DNA of 64,000 nt from the NCBI RefSeq assembly GCF_900964775.1, contig NC_041825.1, positions 3,322,001-3,386,000 of the forward strand, written 5' to 3'. This DNA comes from Scleropages formosus (lineage: Eukaryota; Chordata; Actinopteri; Osteoglossiformes; Osteoglossidae). The notes beneath the pieces are model-generated. The model saw nothing but the letters and a program-made list of their open reading frames with translations. It was not told the origin of the DNA and did not search any database. A program made the position numbers and the translations under genes. This document shows positions 1 through 12,082 of this stretch, piece after piece (positions within the stretch are counted from its first letter, which is position 1; every line of letters starts with the position of its first letter).

Positions 1-1719
1 TCTCAGGAGCTTCCTATTTTCTCAAAATGACATGATGCTGAACAAGTGCGAGGAGGAAGTGGCATGTAAAATATTGCTTGCAAGGTGGTGTTGGAAAAAA
101 AAAAATGCTTAGGCGAAGAAAAGTTATCGTGAACTCATAGTGTTACTATGAAATCACACGCACAGCGGATGCACGCATCTATTTTATTCACATTTTAAAA
201 GGCAGCAGAATAATTGGATTTTTTAACCCCCTTATTTATACCTTATAAATAAAATGATTACATGTAAAAGTGGGAGTCATTAATTAATTCATTTCATTCA
301 TCCACTTATAGATACAGAAAATGTATTTATATCTTAAAAAAAATTACCAGTGGGTGAAGTAAATTATACAAATGCATAAAACACTTAGGGCCATCAGGTC
401 TGAAATTTAAAAACTAAGTTATATTCAATAGAACCTAATTACAGTGAAAGGTTTTTTTAAATGATTTCACAAGAACTGGACCCCACCTCTGAAACACACC
501 CACGCGCTACTTTCCAAAACATATCGCATTCTTAATTCATCTCACAATCATCTCACTATCCAGCAGTCTGCACATATTTCCTTTCACTCGAAGAAGACTT
601 CAACCGGTAAACCTGAAAAAGTGACGTTTTGGCTTTCAAAGCCTTCCACTGTGACACATTAACAGAAAGGGGAAGACAACGGTTGTAAGAGGAAGAGAAA
701 GACAGACACTGTTGAAAGCACGCTTCTGTCAATGGCTTTTTCATTCCTTTCTAACCGTTCTGCACAATGACATGAAGGTAAGCAGAAGAATATTTCCTCT
801 AATATAACGAGTGTTTGTCTACACTCAAGAAACCTTGAATTGAAAAAAAAAAAAAAACTTCTTAAACATTAAGAAACATATTTCATGGACTGGTCCTTCT
901 ATTTTTTCATATTCAGAAAATTCAGCTTTGTGGCTGCAAGTGAGAGAGTGTTAGCTATAAGGAAGCTACTTGGTTGGGGCGTCAGGTTCCTTGTTAGGAA
1001 TTAATTCCAAAATAGATCCGAATACAAAGTCACAGTGCGGGGAAGTTCATAGATTCATATTTCTGTATTTTCTTTATGTGAAACATTTGCTGATAATAAA
1101 CTTCTGCCCTTTACTGAAAGATGTTCGTTCCTATGAGGCATGTTTCCTGCATGCTTCATGCACGATACTCAATACCTGGCATTAAAGCAAGATAGAATGG
1201 TGAATTCTTGCCAAAACCAAAAAATCAGGCGTTAAACTGAAATCTTTGACACTCTTTAGCATGTTGCATATATATTTAATATCTACAGTGTACTGAACTT
1301 AAACATTCAATACAGTATATTTCATTCATATTTCAGCCCACTAATGTCAGTATAGATATTAAGGAGTGTTAAAGTTCTGAAAAAAACACATAACTGTCTT
1401 CAAAACAGATGTACGACTAAGTGTACGGAACAACCGTAGTACTATTTGTACTGGGATTCAAAGGTGATTTGCTGCGTATGACAAAACCAGCGGTGCGTGA
1501 AAAGAGCTCTGAAAGAAGTGTCTATTTTTCCCTGTACGCAGAGAGAAAAACCTGCCCTCTGGAAACTGAGTCAAAACTCAACATTGGCAGTTTTACAGCA
1601 TACAAGCAATCCAGTTATGACGAATTTGCAGGCAGTACAGTGGTTAGAGCTCTAACTATTAGGTCCAAATGTGGCCGGTTTGAATCCTACCCACTGTCGT
1701 ATTGCAAATTACTTAACAT
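1..1719. other. AT-rich intergenic DNA, no gene seen
   Basis: I see no exon with splice signals, no recognisable protein and no full-length repeat here. Short open frames occur on both strands but lack coding character. Several A/T homopolymers are present. Confidence 0.5.
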
Positions 1720-1729
1720 ACTTTGCTCC

Positions 1730-1943
1730 GGGGGGTGCGGTGGCGCAGTGGGTTGGACCGCAGTCCTGCTCTCCGGTGGGTCTGGGGTTTGAGTCCCCCT
1801 TGGGGTGCCTTGCGGCGGACTGGCGTCCCGTCCTGGGTGTGTCCCCTTCCCCCCCCCCGGCCTTACGCCCTGTGTTGCCGGGTAGGCTCCGGTTCCCCGT
1901 GACCCCGTAAGGGGCAAGCGGTTCTGAAAAATGACATGACATG
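1730..1943 (+). mobile_element. SINE-A copy (tRNA-derived) with 10-bp target duplication
   Basis: The head has a tRNA-like A box (GGTGGCGCAGTGGG) and a B box (GGTTTGAGTCC). The body follows the family pattern, ending near a GGGCAAGCGGTTCTGAAAA motif. The copy is flanked by ACTTTGCTCC at 1720-1729 and again at 1944-1953, which marks retrotransposition. Unlike its relatives it ends in an ATGAC-type repeat rather than a TG tract. Confidence 0.85.
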
Positions 1944-2052
1944 ACTTTGCTCCAGAAATAAATGACTGCATTGTAATGGCGCCGAGAGGGGCTGATGTAG
2001 AAGAACGTAAATAGTTGGTGTAAACGGTGTCTATTCCTGTACGTAGTCCTGT

Positions 2053-2399
2053 TGTCATGTCCATGCCCGCACCACAGTCGACAGCACCTGACACCATTCA
2101 AGTACCCGACTGAGCGCTCGCCTTTAAAAGACCCTCCTCAGCTCCCGTACGCTCACAGAATCTCATTTGAGACAACCGTCCTCCTGCGCTACGTCCTGCT
2201 CGTCCTCATCCCTTGCTTCATGTATCCGTTCTCCGGTTTCCCCCTGACCACGTCCTTGGATCCTCACTCTCTCTCCAACCACCGATTGACCGACTATTCG
2301 CTCGTCCTCGACAACGAGAACTCGCCTGATCCCTTGATTCCTGACGAACGACCCTGCACTTGGGTCCAGCCATCCCGGCGTCCTCGGTTCCGCGTGACA
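2053..2399 (+). mobile_element. Solo-LTR-like fossil of an LTR retrotransposon
   Basis: This 347-bp block begins TGTCA and ends TGACA, the inverted ends expected of an LTR, and carries a TATA-like CCTTTAAAAGACC near position 2120. The flanking five bases (CCTGT and CCCGT) differ at one position, as an aged target duplication would. The C-rich 3' half resembles Ty3-type LTRs of fishes. No internal retroviral-type region lies next to it, so it looks like a moderately old solo LTR. Confidence 0.5.
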
Positions 2400-2699
2400 C
2401 CCGTGTTCCGTTCTGATTGACTCTTATGTTGCTTATGCTTAGTTTAGAGGAATTCTGCAGGGTTCGAGGGGTGACCTCTCAACCGTTGTGTGGAGTAGGG
2501 GGTCTTGGAGTGGCCTGGGGGAGCTCTCCAGTGTTCATAGACTGCTTGGTACTGTGTGGGGTGTCTTTGTGAAGGCTGCTCTTGAAAAGACATGTATGTG
2601 GTCGATCCAGAGCAGTTTCCAGAAACCCTGAGCCTGTCTCCACTAGTTCCATGGGGGGACTCTGCAGTATCAATGGTTGTAAATAGTTTAACACTATAA

Positions 2700-2935
2700 G
2701 TTGCTTTGTAGTGAGGCAGCTGGTAATGTAACAATTAGAGCTGCTGCCTTTGGATCCAGAGATCGAGGATTGAATCTCTTCAGCCGCAGTACCGCTGAAC
2801 ACGCTACTTATCCTAAACGGCTCTAGTTGAACTACCCGGCTGTATAAATCGGTAACTGACAATAGCTTAACATTGTACATCGCTTTCGAGAAAAGCACCG
2901 GCAAAACGAATAAACGTAAATGAAGGAAAGCATCG
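2700..2935 (+). mobile_element. SINE-B copy (tRNA-derived, L2-type tail)
   Basis: It shows the family order: GTTAGAGCTGCTGCCTTTG-like head, B-box-like GGATTGAATCTC, a middle with TATAAATCGGTAA, and a tail CATCGCTTTCGAGAAAAGC followed by AATAAACGTAAATGA. The CGCTTTGGAGAAAAGCGTCTGC tail type is shared with L2-clade LINEs of fishes and with salmonid HpaI-type SINEs. This copy is diverged. Confidence 0.7.
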
Positions 2936-3080
2936 GTGAAACGAATAGAACGAAATGAACGAATGAATAAATGTAACTTCCTTAAGTGGGTTATGTTCTG
3001 AGCTCTTTGAATTGTTCTAGAGATGGTTTCAGCACCTCCTGTCTTTGTACGAAACATTTGCTTAAGTGACATTGCAGTGT

Positions 3081-3084
<4 letters not shown>

Positions 3085-3126
<42 letters not shown>
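3085..3126 (+). repeat. (TC)n microsatellite
   Basis: An almost perfect TC dinucleotide run about 0.75 kb upstream of the spn start codon. Confidence 0.95.
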
Positions 3127-3129
<3 letters not shown>

Positions 3130-3872
3130 CTAATAAGCAAAGAACAAGAGAAAAAAAGGAAGAGAAGGGAAGTAAGTCTCCAAAAGATGTGACTGTTACT
3201 TCACCACAGAAACACAGAGTGGAGATCAAGACGAAGATAAACGCAAATGGTCACGGCAGACTCTGAAGACCTACGTCACTGCTGAAAGTGGACTACAACA
3301 CAAACTAGAGTGTGTTATAAACGGACAACACACTTTCAAGGACATCCAGCATCTAAACACTGGATTAAAAGATTGAATTTTTTAAGGACAACATCTACTG
3401 ATGCAAATACCAGAACAAAACCTTCTTCTGAAACAGTACATCTGTGGGAAAAATACAGCATAAGACAGAAAGAACAGCAAAAATAAAGTAAATACAATAA
3501 CTGAACCCAACTTTGAAAGAAACTTTGAATATTTTAGTCAAGTGCCGACACACCAAAAAACAAATACCTAATTAATTTATACTACAAATTACATCATATT
3601 TGTTTCGGAGCAGTGCTCACACTTCGCCCTCAAAATTGAACTCAAGATTGATACCAGCACCAGTTACTGCGACAACCGTAATCTTCAAGGAAGAACTTCA
3701 CCATTTTCTTCAGAAGCGTGTGAATGAGCTCCATTTCAGAGAAAACCTCGAAACCTCGTAAAGTCATAGGGTTACCCAGCCTGGAACAAAATAATTAATT
3801 CTTTTGTACATCAGCAAGACGTACCCCGATATCGAGTTGATGAAAGGGTTAAGCTACAGCACCTTCTGCACA

Positions 3873-5018
3873 ATGAGCAGAATTAATCATACAGTGTTTG
3901 CACTGATTTTTGTCATCCTATTTCTTAAGTTTCCTCCTGTTCCTGGCCAAACTGTAACATCACAGCAGGCTTTGAAAGAAGATGTAAACAGTCAAACCAC
4001 AGAAGTAGGTGTCACAGAGCCTTTGGAGGAGACATCGCATCCACCTGAAGCCACTTCCCCAACTCTCAATGAAACCTTTATTTCATCTGTGGAACAAACC
4101 ACTGCTGTGGGAACTACTTCTGGGCCTGGTCTGGGAACATCGCCCTCTCATTTCTCGACCATCATTCCTACTCCAGAGACAACGGCCGAGGCTGTTAGGC
4201 CGAGCACTGCTGCTGCCGCTCCACAAAAAGCAGAGAACGTAACGACAGAGGGCATCTCAACAGAATCTACGACCCCTCCTAAAATTTTCACATCCAGTCC
4301 TTCCATCACAGCAACTGAATTTAACCAGAAAACAGAAAGAAGCACAACTGAAGATGTTTCTGAAAACATCACTGTCACTTCTGCAACCCATCTCATTCTT
4401 TTGGAGACAACAAGTCCCACTCCCGCTGTCACCCATGCTCAGTCCGCTTCTCCTGCGGAGACGAGCTCAACTCTTAATCCTGTCCACACAATTTTTACCA
4501 CCCCCGCCAATAGAAGTGGTTCAACGCCATGGATTTTAATAATTATTTTGATTGTCTGCATTATCTGTGTGGTGTTGATAATCACAGCATGCGTCAACAA
4601 GAGGAAGAAGAAGAGGTCAGAAACCTTTAGGTCCAGCTTAAGAAATGGAGGCAGCCATAAGGCCAAAAAGAAGAAAGGCGCAGGGTCAGATGCCTGGGCG
4701 GGACCCGTGGCTCTCAATGGAGACAAGGACTGGGAGGCAGCAGCAGAGGATGGAGGGAAAGGGGAGGAGACACTCAAACAAGGGGATGAGGTGGAGGTTG
4801 TACTGAGCACGTTCACAGCTCAAGACAAGGAGGACGGAAAGGGTGACGCAGGAGAGGACAGGGTGAGACCGAAGGACGAGGACAACAAGGCAGAAGAAGT
4901 GCCACTGTTGTCCTCGGCCAAGGATCCAGAGGAGGAGATACCCCTTCCTGAACCCCTAGAGGGTAGGGAAGGTGAGGAAGACGAAGGTGAGACTTTCTGT
5001 ATGACATCTGCTGTGTAA
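3873..5018 (+). CDS. spn: Leukosialin / sialophorin (CD43), single coding exon
   Basis: Mucin-type leukocyte membrane protein, 381 residues from this ATG. I chose it because it begins a clean signal peptide (about residues 1-26, hydrophobic core ALIFVILFL). An in-frame ATG 69 bp upstream (3804) would bury that peptide. Residues 27-218 are Ser/Thr/Pro-rich with NxT/NxS sequons and no Cys, as in a heavily O-glycosylated stalk. One membrane segment follows (about 219-241, WILIIILIVCIICVVLI), then a basic juxtamembrane stretch NKRKKKR, the type that binds ezrin/radixin/moesin proteins. The tail holds DAWAGP at 273-278 and EEVPLL, which match human CD43 (VDAWAGP, EEEPLV) as I remember it. Human SPN also has all its coding sequence in one exon. 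CD43 modulates leukocyte adhesion and T-cell activation. The ectodomain alone would not identify it; the tail motifs and gene structure do. Confidence 0.85.
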   Translation: MSRINHTVFALIFVILFLKFPPVPGQTVTSQQALKEDVNSQTTEVGVTEPLEETSHPPEATSPTLNETFISSVEQTTAVGTTSGPGLGTSPSHFSTIIPTPETTAEAVRPSTAAAAPQKAENVTTEGISTESTTPPKIFTSSPSITATEFNQKTERSTTEDVSENITVTSATHLILLETTSPTPAVTHAQSASPAETSSTLNPVHTIFTTPANRSGSTPWILIIILIVCIICVVLIITACVNKRKKKRSETFRSSLRNGGSHKAKKKKGAGSDAWAGPVALNGDKDWEAAAEDGGKGEETLKQGDEVEVVLSTFTAQDKEDGKGDAGEDRVRPKDEDNKAEEVPLLSSAKDPEEEIPLPEPLEGREGEEDEGETFCMTSAV

Positions 5019-6174
5019 TAGTAAAGACAAGATATGTCTGGAACCAAGTGAAGATCTACAGACTCTAAGTGGACAGTGCAGCGACGTGCTGGGGAACGCT
5101 GGGGCCTCACACTTCCCCGGTCGCGTGTCTAAGACATGTGGCTTCATGAACTGGTGACTCTAAATTGCACTTGGTGGACCGAACGCCCTGCAGTGGACAG
5201 GTGTCCTGTCCAGGATGGACATGGCCATGAACACTGGGCTTATTATTGCAAACCTAATTTTGATTGTGAAAGGTTACATCAACGTGTACTGTAATTGCCA
5301 ATTTTTCTGTTTTTTTTTTTTTAATTCAAGCTTCCAGATGGGATGTAATGTATTTGCTTCTTAATGAAAATATGATTCTATTAATGCCACTTTTTTTGCT
5401 GCTCTTTTTTTGTAAACCACATTTTCGTACACATAAGGAGCTCATTTGCTTCAAACTGGTGGCTAATTCTTGTGCTTTTAAAAGCAGTGGCTATAAAGGA
5501 ATTAGTTGCCCCAACCTGAACCACTGAGACGTTGCAGTTTACTGTAAATTGTGGTCGTAGATGGAATGAGGATCAATCTCAGGAGCTGTCATTATTTTTC
5601 TGCTCTTTTGCTGTTGTTAGGGTTTGACAAAATGCTACTGTCTTGAGATAAATAATAAATGTATAATAATGACTATATTGTGGTATAATGGTATTGATTT
5701 TTCTGTTTCTGGAACGTTTACTGTACATAACAAGATAACATGATTTAGACGGTATAATAATAGCAGGTAGACGTTCATATTTTCCATGTTGTGTTGTATT
5801 TACTGCCACTTCTTTGAAACAAAACCAATTTCACCAGTGCAGCAAAAACATGTCATATAACATAGAAATATAAAATTTTAAAATAGTATAATTTTTAGAA
5901 AATAATTCAAGAACTTCATAATAAAAATTCAGAAACAAAAAGTAAGGGGGTTTGTGCTGTTGCAAAATTAGTCTGGAGGGTATCAGACACTGGATGCTCA
6001 TGTGGCACACCAAACATTCTGTTCTTGTCACGTTTCATTATGTTTCCCAGCGTAACATCACAATAATGTCTTCGGAGAAGATAAAATATGCTCATCTGAT
6101 CACTTCCTCATTGAATGAAAAAAAATTATACAAATAACATCATTTAATCAACTAAAGAACATCAAAGTATGAGT
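5019..6174 (+). other. spn 3' flank / probable 3' UTR
   Basis: AT-rich sequence following the spn stop codon. AATAAA-type motifs occur near 5648, so the 3' UTR may run about 0.6 kb. No other gene is visible. Confidence 0.4.
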
Positions 6175-6510
6175 GTGGCACAGTGGTGCAGCAGGTAACA
6201 CTGGTGCATTGTATTGCTTGGGCTGTGGGTTCAAATCTGGCTCGGTATCTGTAGGGTTTCTATGTTATGGTTGCGCTGGTTTCCACTGGGTGCTCTGGTT
6301 TCCTCTCACAGTCAAAAGACATGTATTTCAGGTGAACTGGTGACTAGAATTCACCCTTCAGTGCATTTATCTCAAAGAACGTCTGTGTGCGTTAGAGATT
6401 GCCCTGCCATGGACTTGTGTCCCATCCAGGGAGTACCCTGCCTTGCGCCTGGTGCTTCTGCCATAGGCACTGGACCACCAGAACCCAGCATTAGAACAGG
6501 CAGTTATGAA
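6175..6510 (+). mobile_element. V-SINE/L2-like retroelement copy (family C)
   Basis: A tRNA-like head (GTGGTGCAGCAGGTA, GGGTTCAAATC) is followed by the conserved core GGTGCTCTGGTTTCCTCTCA, CAGTCAAAAGACATG and CAGGTGAACTGGTGAC, then the GTCCCATCCAGGGAGTACCC segment. This layout is typical of fish SINEs with an L2-type 3' half. The exact family name is unverified. Confidence 0.7.
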
Positions 6511-8173
6511 AGAACAAATAACATGTGATCCAGAGTGTAAGTTACAGCAGTAAGAAGAGTTCAGGACAGTACCTTTACTCAGTCAGGGGGCAGCTTCTTT
6601 GAGGAACATGCTGGAAGTTCAGTGCCCTCCCTGGTGCTCTGACCTACCAACAGTAGTGTAGTGGCCAAAGACTCAAGTGTCTGTCCAGTTGACAATGAGA
6701 AACTGCGAGCGGCTAGAGTGGTTACTGAATTACTTATTTGGGCGTGTGGTGTTTCTCAGTGCTGATTTTGATCAACAGGACTTGATACTTAACAGATGAA
6801 ACTGTCTATTCCAGATCATCATTCTGACTGATGGGATGAGGTGGCCCTTCTGCAAGTGTCACAGCCACTCAAGGGTATCGCAGTCTGTCAGCAGCGATCA
6901 ATTCATCACAATGATGGCAAATACTGCTTTTATAACAGCTTATGGGTGGAGTCGTGCTTCACTTCAGTCATGTTTTGCTGGTGTATTCATTACACTCAGA
7001 CACAAATAAAGACAAGACACGATGGATTATGTTTTCTTCTTCCCATTTACCGAACCACGTGCAAGCAACAACTCTCGTTCTTTTTGGTACATATCAGTGG
7101 TCGACCAAACTCTCACCCACGTTACGATTAAGAGTAGCCTATTAACACTAATCCCTGAGTTTATGCAACACCCAATACACGATAACTTCGAAATATTCAC
7201 GCAATTATTACCCAGATACTTTCAGACGGTTCCATTTTTGCTGCAAGACAGAAAAATGACACTAATCACATTTCCTTGCTGAGTGTTGCTAAAAGGCAAG
7301 AAGTAATGAAAGTGGGGCTTTACTCTTTACTATTTTACACAAGTTGCACACAAAGTTCTTCTGAACTTGGATTCATTTAAATGTGTCCTTGCTGAATATT
7401 ACAGCCCCTCCCTCGTTCCCCTGCAGGGACATCAGGTGGTGTCCGAGAAGGTGTTAGTGCTCCTCGCATCAGCACCGTTCATGTCCTGGCACCCAGCTCC
7501 CTGAGCTGCTTGTAGCGTTTGGATGGCTCTAAACAACGTCTGAAAACTTTAAATTGCCAAATAAAAAACCAAATTAAAAAAAAACTCTGAAAACAAGGTA
7601 AATGTGACACCTGTGTCACCAGGGTTCAGAAGTTTTAACAGTGTGTATCAGCACAGAGAGCCTGTTACTGTTCACACTCAGCCTTCATGTCAGATTTTGT
7701 CTTCGGTTTTCACTTAGTTTCTCTGATGTGCTGCAGGACCGAGCTCAAGACGTCACTTTGTCTTTAGCTTTATCCAGAAAACCTTATCAGCCGAATTTAG
7801 ATTTTTATGTGCAAAACACTGCTACACATATTAGTTTTCTAGGAAGACGTGATGTAAACCAAACAGTACACAATTCAATATTAATAAAACAAGTTCATGA
7901 TTTAAAAAAAAAGGTATTTTGGTCATTTCATACATACAAAATTTTTTTCATTTAAAATGACAGCTTAAATATCACAATCATACATTTTAGGGCTCCATTT
8001 ACATGAAAACAAACATTTCAGTGTCGCCAAAATGTGGTCGCCCCCATAGTTCCCCATGGGACGACGCAAAAGAGGAAGAGATTATCAAGTTTGACTTTCC
8101 CCTGAAAGCTTCTCACGCCAGAGGGTCATCATTCTGGAGGTAGTGATTTGCTCTCAAAGTGCCCTTCCAAGTG
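6511..8173. other. Intergenic / bcl2l12 3' flank, no gene seen
   Basis: No exon, hairpin RNA or complete repeat is recognised. The right end must contain the bcl2l12 3' UTR, which runs leftwards from 8173 for an unknown distance. Confidence 0.4.
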
Positions 8174-11100
8174 TCAGTCGTATTCCGAGACGTCCTCCAG
8201 CTGCACCACCTTGTCCTGCACGAACAAGGGGAAAGGAAGGTTTTGCACAACTTTTTTAATGTACGAAGACAACGAGTAGCAGCCTTGTGTGCCAATAATG
8301 TGTTACACAGTGCTTACGCAGCCCTCTGCTGACAGGGGCACGGAGAGAGTGGAGACACCGCGTGGTTCATGTTAAGTTAGTGCCTAAAAACCACGTGAAA
8401 ACACACGCATGCGCACACACAATTATCAGATTCTTTCATTTCCCCTCAGGTCACTAGAGTCTAGAAAAATAAAACCACGAGATCCGGTCTGAAATATAAA
8501 ACCTTTGTGTTGTTAACTGTAAGGTCTTTTTGCAGAAAAAAACAAGTTTTATTTTCAGGTTTTTCATATAAACATAAATACAACAACAAACACTCCCGCA
8601 TCATCCCTCCCTACCTGCCCCAAACTGAGCTCCAGAAGAGGGAAAAAACTGAATGAATCAATCAATCAATCAATCAATCATTTAATAAACAAACTAAATT
8701 ACTGGGAACATGTAGTTCTAACTAAATACAACTAAGTAATTAGGCAAACAAAGTTAGAGTTTAACCGAGTCCAAGCCCCCACCCCATTCAGGTAGAAGAT
8801 CATCTAAGGTGTCAAAGCGTTCCGTAAAGGGGACCCTGCTTGGTGCAGAAAGGATTCACAGAACCTCGCACCACAAACTTCACTCTTTTGAGTTTTAGAC
8901 GAGAGGCTAAAACTGAGCCTTATCCTTATTGAGCGCCCAGCTATAAGGGAGGCAAAAAGCAACGACTTCACACTGTTTGGCAGTCAGAACACAAAGAACA
9001 TTTTAAATTTTAACATTTTTTAAAATAATACTTTTTATTTAATAAAAAAAAAAAAATTAACTTTTTTCTCGCAAAAACTTCCAAACTTACTTGTAACAGC
9101 AGTGCAATGAAAAATGAGTGATGGCGCGCGTGAGTTTAATATCATCACCGAGACAGCAAGGAGGAGACAAGATGGGAAAACACTGAATGTTAATGATGAA
9201 AGGCGAAGAGAGTAACAGACAGAGAGGGAGTCACTTACCCATCCACCCTGACTCTGCACCCAGGGGGCAAAGTTCTGCATGTACCGCTCCGCGTAGCCCC
9301 ACATCCTCTGCGTCCCGGTTGCCGTGATGACACGTCTCGACACTTCCATAGTCACAGCTACGCGGGACAGCGTGGGGTTCTCAGCGATGGGGGATGGAGC
9401 GTCGTCCTCGCAGGCGAACATGTCGAGCAGCTTTGCGAAAGAAGGGTACGAGAGGCGGGCCAAGGTTGACCTCAAGAAAGGATCCGACTGGATCTGTAAG
9501 AAAGATCGTAAAAGACCACTGGAAAACACACAATATGGGCTACCGTCTCCAGCTCCTCCTGCCAGTCAGGCCACGTGATATCAGAATATTTCAAGATATA
9601 CCCCCCACTGTAATACCTTTTTGTCAATGGCATCCCCCTGCATTGACAAAATCTGGACGAGTTGTCTCACAACAGCATCCTTGTTGTCATCTAAGAAAAG
9701 AAAGAGGCAAAATTAAAAATGTGTAACATATGTCTAGAGAACTAATATGAAACCCTGTCGTGCCAGTCATTTATGGGAGAGAAATTTTAAATTGCACATT
9801 TGACTCAAAGCGGTACCATGGTACACCATGTTGTGTTGTGAAGCTCCACATGGCGGCACTGGAGAGCCACGAGAACAGAGCATCACTCAACACAAAGTAA
9901 TCTCACAAGATTTCTTCCTGCAGTTTCCACCCCAAAGGTTTTCCAATAAGTGAGATAAAATTAAAACAATTGACTAACCCCTATAAATCACATTTGACCA
10001 CCTTAATAAAGTGAGACCGTGCTGATAAACTGCATAAAGGAATCCATGAGTCCACCCGGCACCAATCGAACCCTGACTGTACACAAGCAGCAACACAACC
10101 CTGTTTCCAGGGTGATTCACACACTGATACGATGGTTGGTTTACCAAGAAAGTAACCAGATGGACACCACTGAGGGCTAAAACCTTTTTGGCTGGAGACA
10201 CCAAGTTTGTATCTCTGTCCCAAGACGTGTGATAAAAATGCCAAAGCTGTTGAGCAGAATAAAGTACCTGTTGTGAACGTAAAATAAGCAAATAATTGGC
10301 AAAAATGCTGTTGTACTGAATAAGAAGCCTGTTATAAGAAAAAAGGGTGTGTGTGTGTGTGTCCATAAGCTGCAGACCCCATTATAGAACGGCTGGGTGA
10401 AATGAACCTCTTAGTAGAATAATACTGTATTTTTTATCTGTACACCTAGTTTACAGTCTAGTCACTGAGTCTACCGTGGTAAAGAGTGAAATGGGTTCTC
10501 ACTTGCTGTCATGGCGGCGGGTTGGCTGTCCAGGGTGGGCTTCACGGGTCTCGCCGCGGTACGTTTCTGTGCAATTCTGTCAAGCGTTCCTGCCACCTCA
10601 TCATAGAACTGAGGAGGGTAAGCTGGGAGGAGGAGAGGCGAAGCAAGAGAGAGACGTCAGAAACACGGCCGTGATCCAAATTCACACTGATACACCACAG
10701 CAAACAGTAAAAACTAGAATGGAAGTGCTTTTCGAAGTTCATCTGCTCTTACAGGTACACTCCACCTGAAGAAGGCCATATCGCCCCTTAAACGTTTTTA
10801 AAAACAGCGACGCCCCACCAGAGTGCTATGCTCCTCCACCTCTGGGCGTCTGGTGGTTCCATAAACAAGCCGTCCGCAACCGAAATGCAGAAGGTTCTGC
10901 CTATCTACGCTATACGCAGCTACTAGGGTAACACGTGCACTGGACTAACTGTGTGTCAGTGTCTCTATGTCTCCATCTGTGGGCGAGATTCATTCGTTTA
11001 CTCGGAGTTGAGTCACTTTGGAGAAGAAAATCCGTTAAAAAAATTAGAAAAAAAGCTATGAAAAAACTAAATGCTAATAAAAAACTGTTAACGTAAAAAC

Positions 11101-12047
11101 TAAAAACGTTCTTAAAAAAAAAATCTGAGCCTAATCAAAAGTAGTACCAGTCGAGAGTCAAATGGACCCAAACTGAAGATGTGTTTTTGTAAACACAGAC
11201 CTTATAACATGCAGGATTAATGGTCTTTGAACCCTGTAAGTTTTTTTTTTTAAAGTCATAATGTTATTATACAGAAACCCTTGGAGCTGCGCATCACTTT
11301 CCGCTAATAAAACTTTGTACGCTGCTAGAAAACACTCATATTTTAATGCTGCTTTAATTTTTCTTTCACCATTTTGTGAGCAAGCCCTAATTTTAAAGTA
11401 AGGAGCAAGTTTGAGTGTAGCAGTGAAAATCAACTGAGAACGCCAGGTCTGCGTCTCCATGGCGACCGCTCACAGGGGGACACAACTGCACTCTGTGGCT
11501 CCGCCTCCTGGCCAAGCGGCAGTGAATCAGGGCGCTTGGGCTGCTGATGCTCCTCAGCGATGCTCTCCTTCCTAGACGACTTGACTCTGCGCAGCAGTGA
11601 CGACAAGCTCCTCAGCTTATTTTTCTTCTTTTTCTCCTTCTTCTCGCCACCCTCTGCAGAGGAGGTCGAGGATACAGATGCGGCGTCCGACTGGAATTCA
11701 ATCGACAAAAAAAAACAAATATGGAACATCTCAGCTACATATTTCGATTTTTTTAAAAATAAATTATCTTTCCATTACACTCATGGCTGAACAAAACAAA
11801 ACATTTTCAGCAGATTTATATGAAAGTTTAAGCCGCAAAACATTAAAATGCATCTTTTCTCACACTCACAAATTTTAAGAAAATGGTTTAACAAAAAAAA
11901 AAAAAAAAAAAAACTATTTGCATATTCATTTAAATTATCCTTCTATTTAAACGAGGATCTGAGGACTGTTGGCCTCCTTTATGTCCCAACAGGTTGCCCA
12001 TCAGTCTACAGATCACAGCTAATACACCTTTCACAGGTCAACAGCAA

Positions 12048-12082
<35 letters not shown>

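Noticed and set aside
1687-2101. Overlapping minus-strand frames of 130-136 codons
   Set aside because: They run through a SINE-A copy and the solo-LTR-like block. Similar frames recur at every SINE-A copy (23784, 57171, 62461, 62838).
6178-6528. 104-codon plus-strand frame
   Set aside because: It coincides with a V-SINE/L2-like repeat whose tRNA-like head and core explain the sequence.
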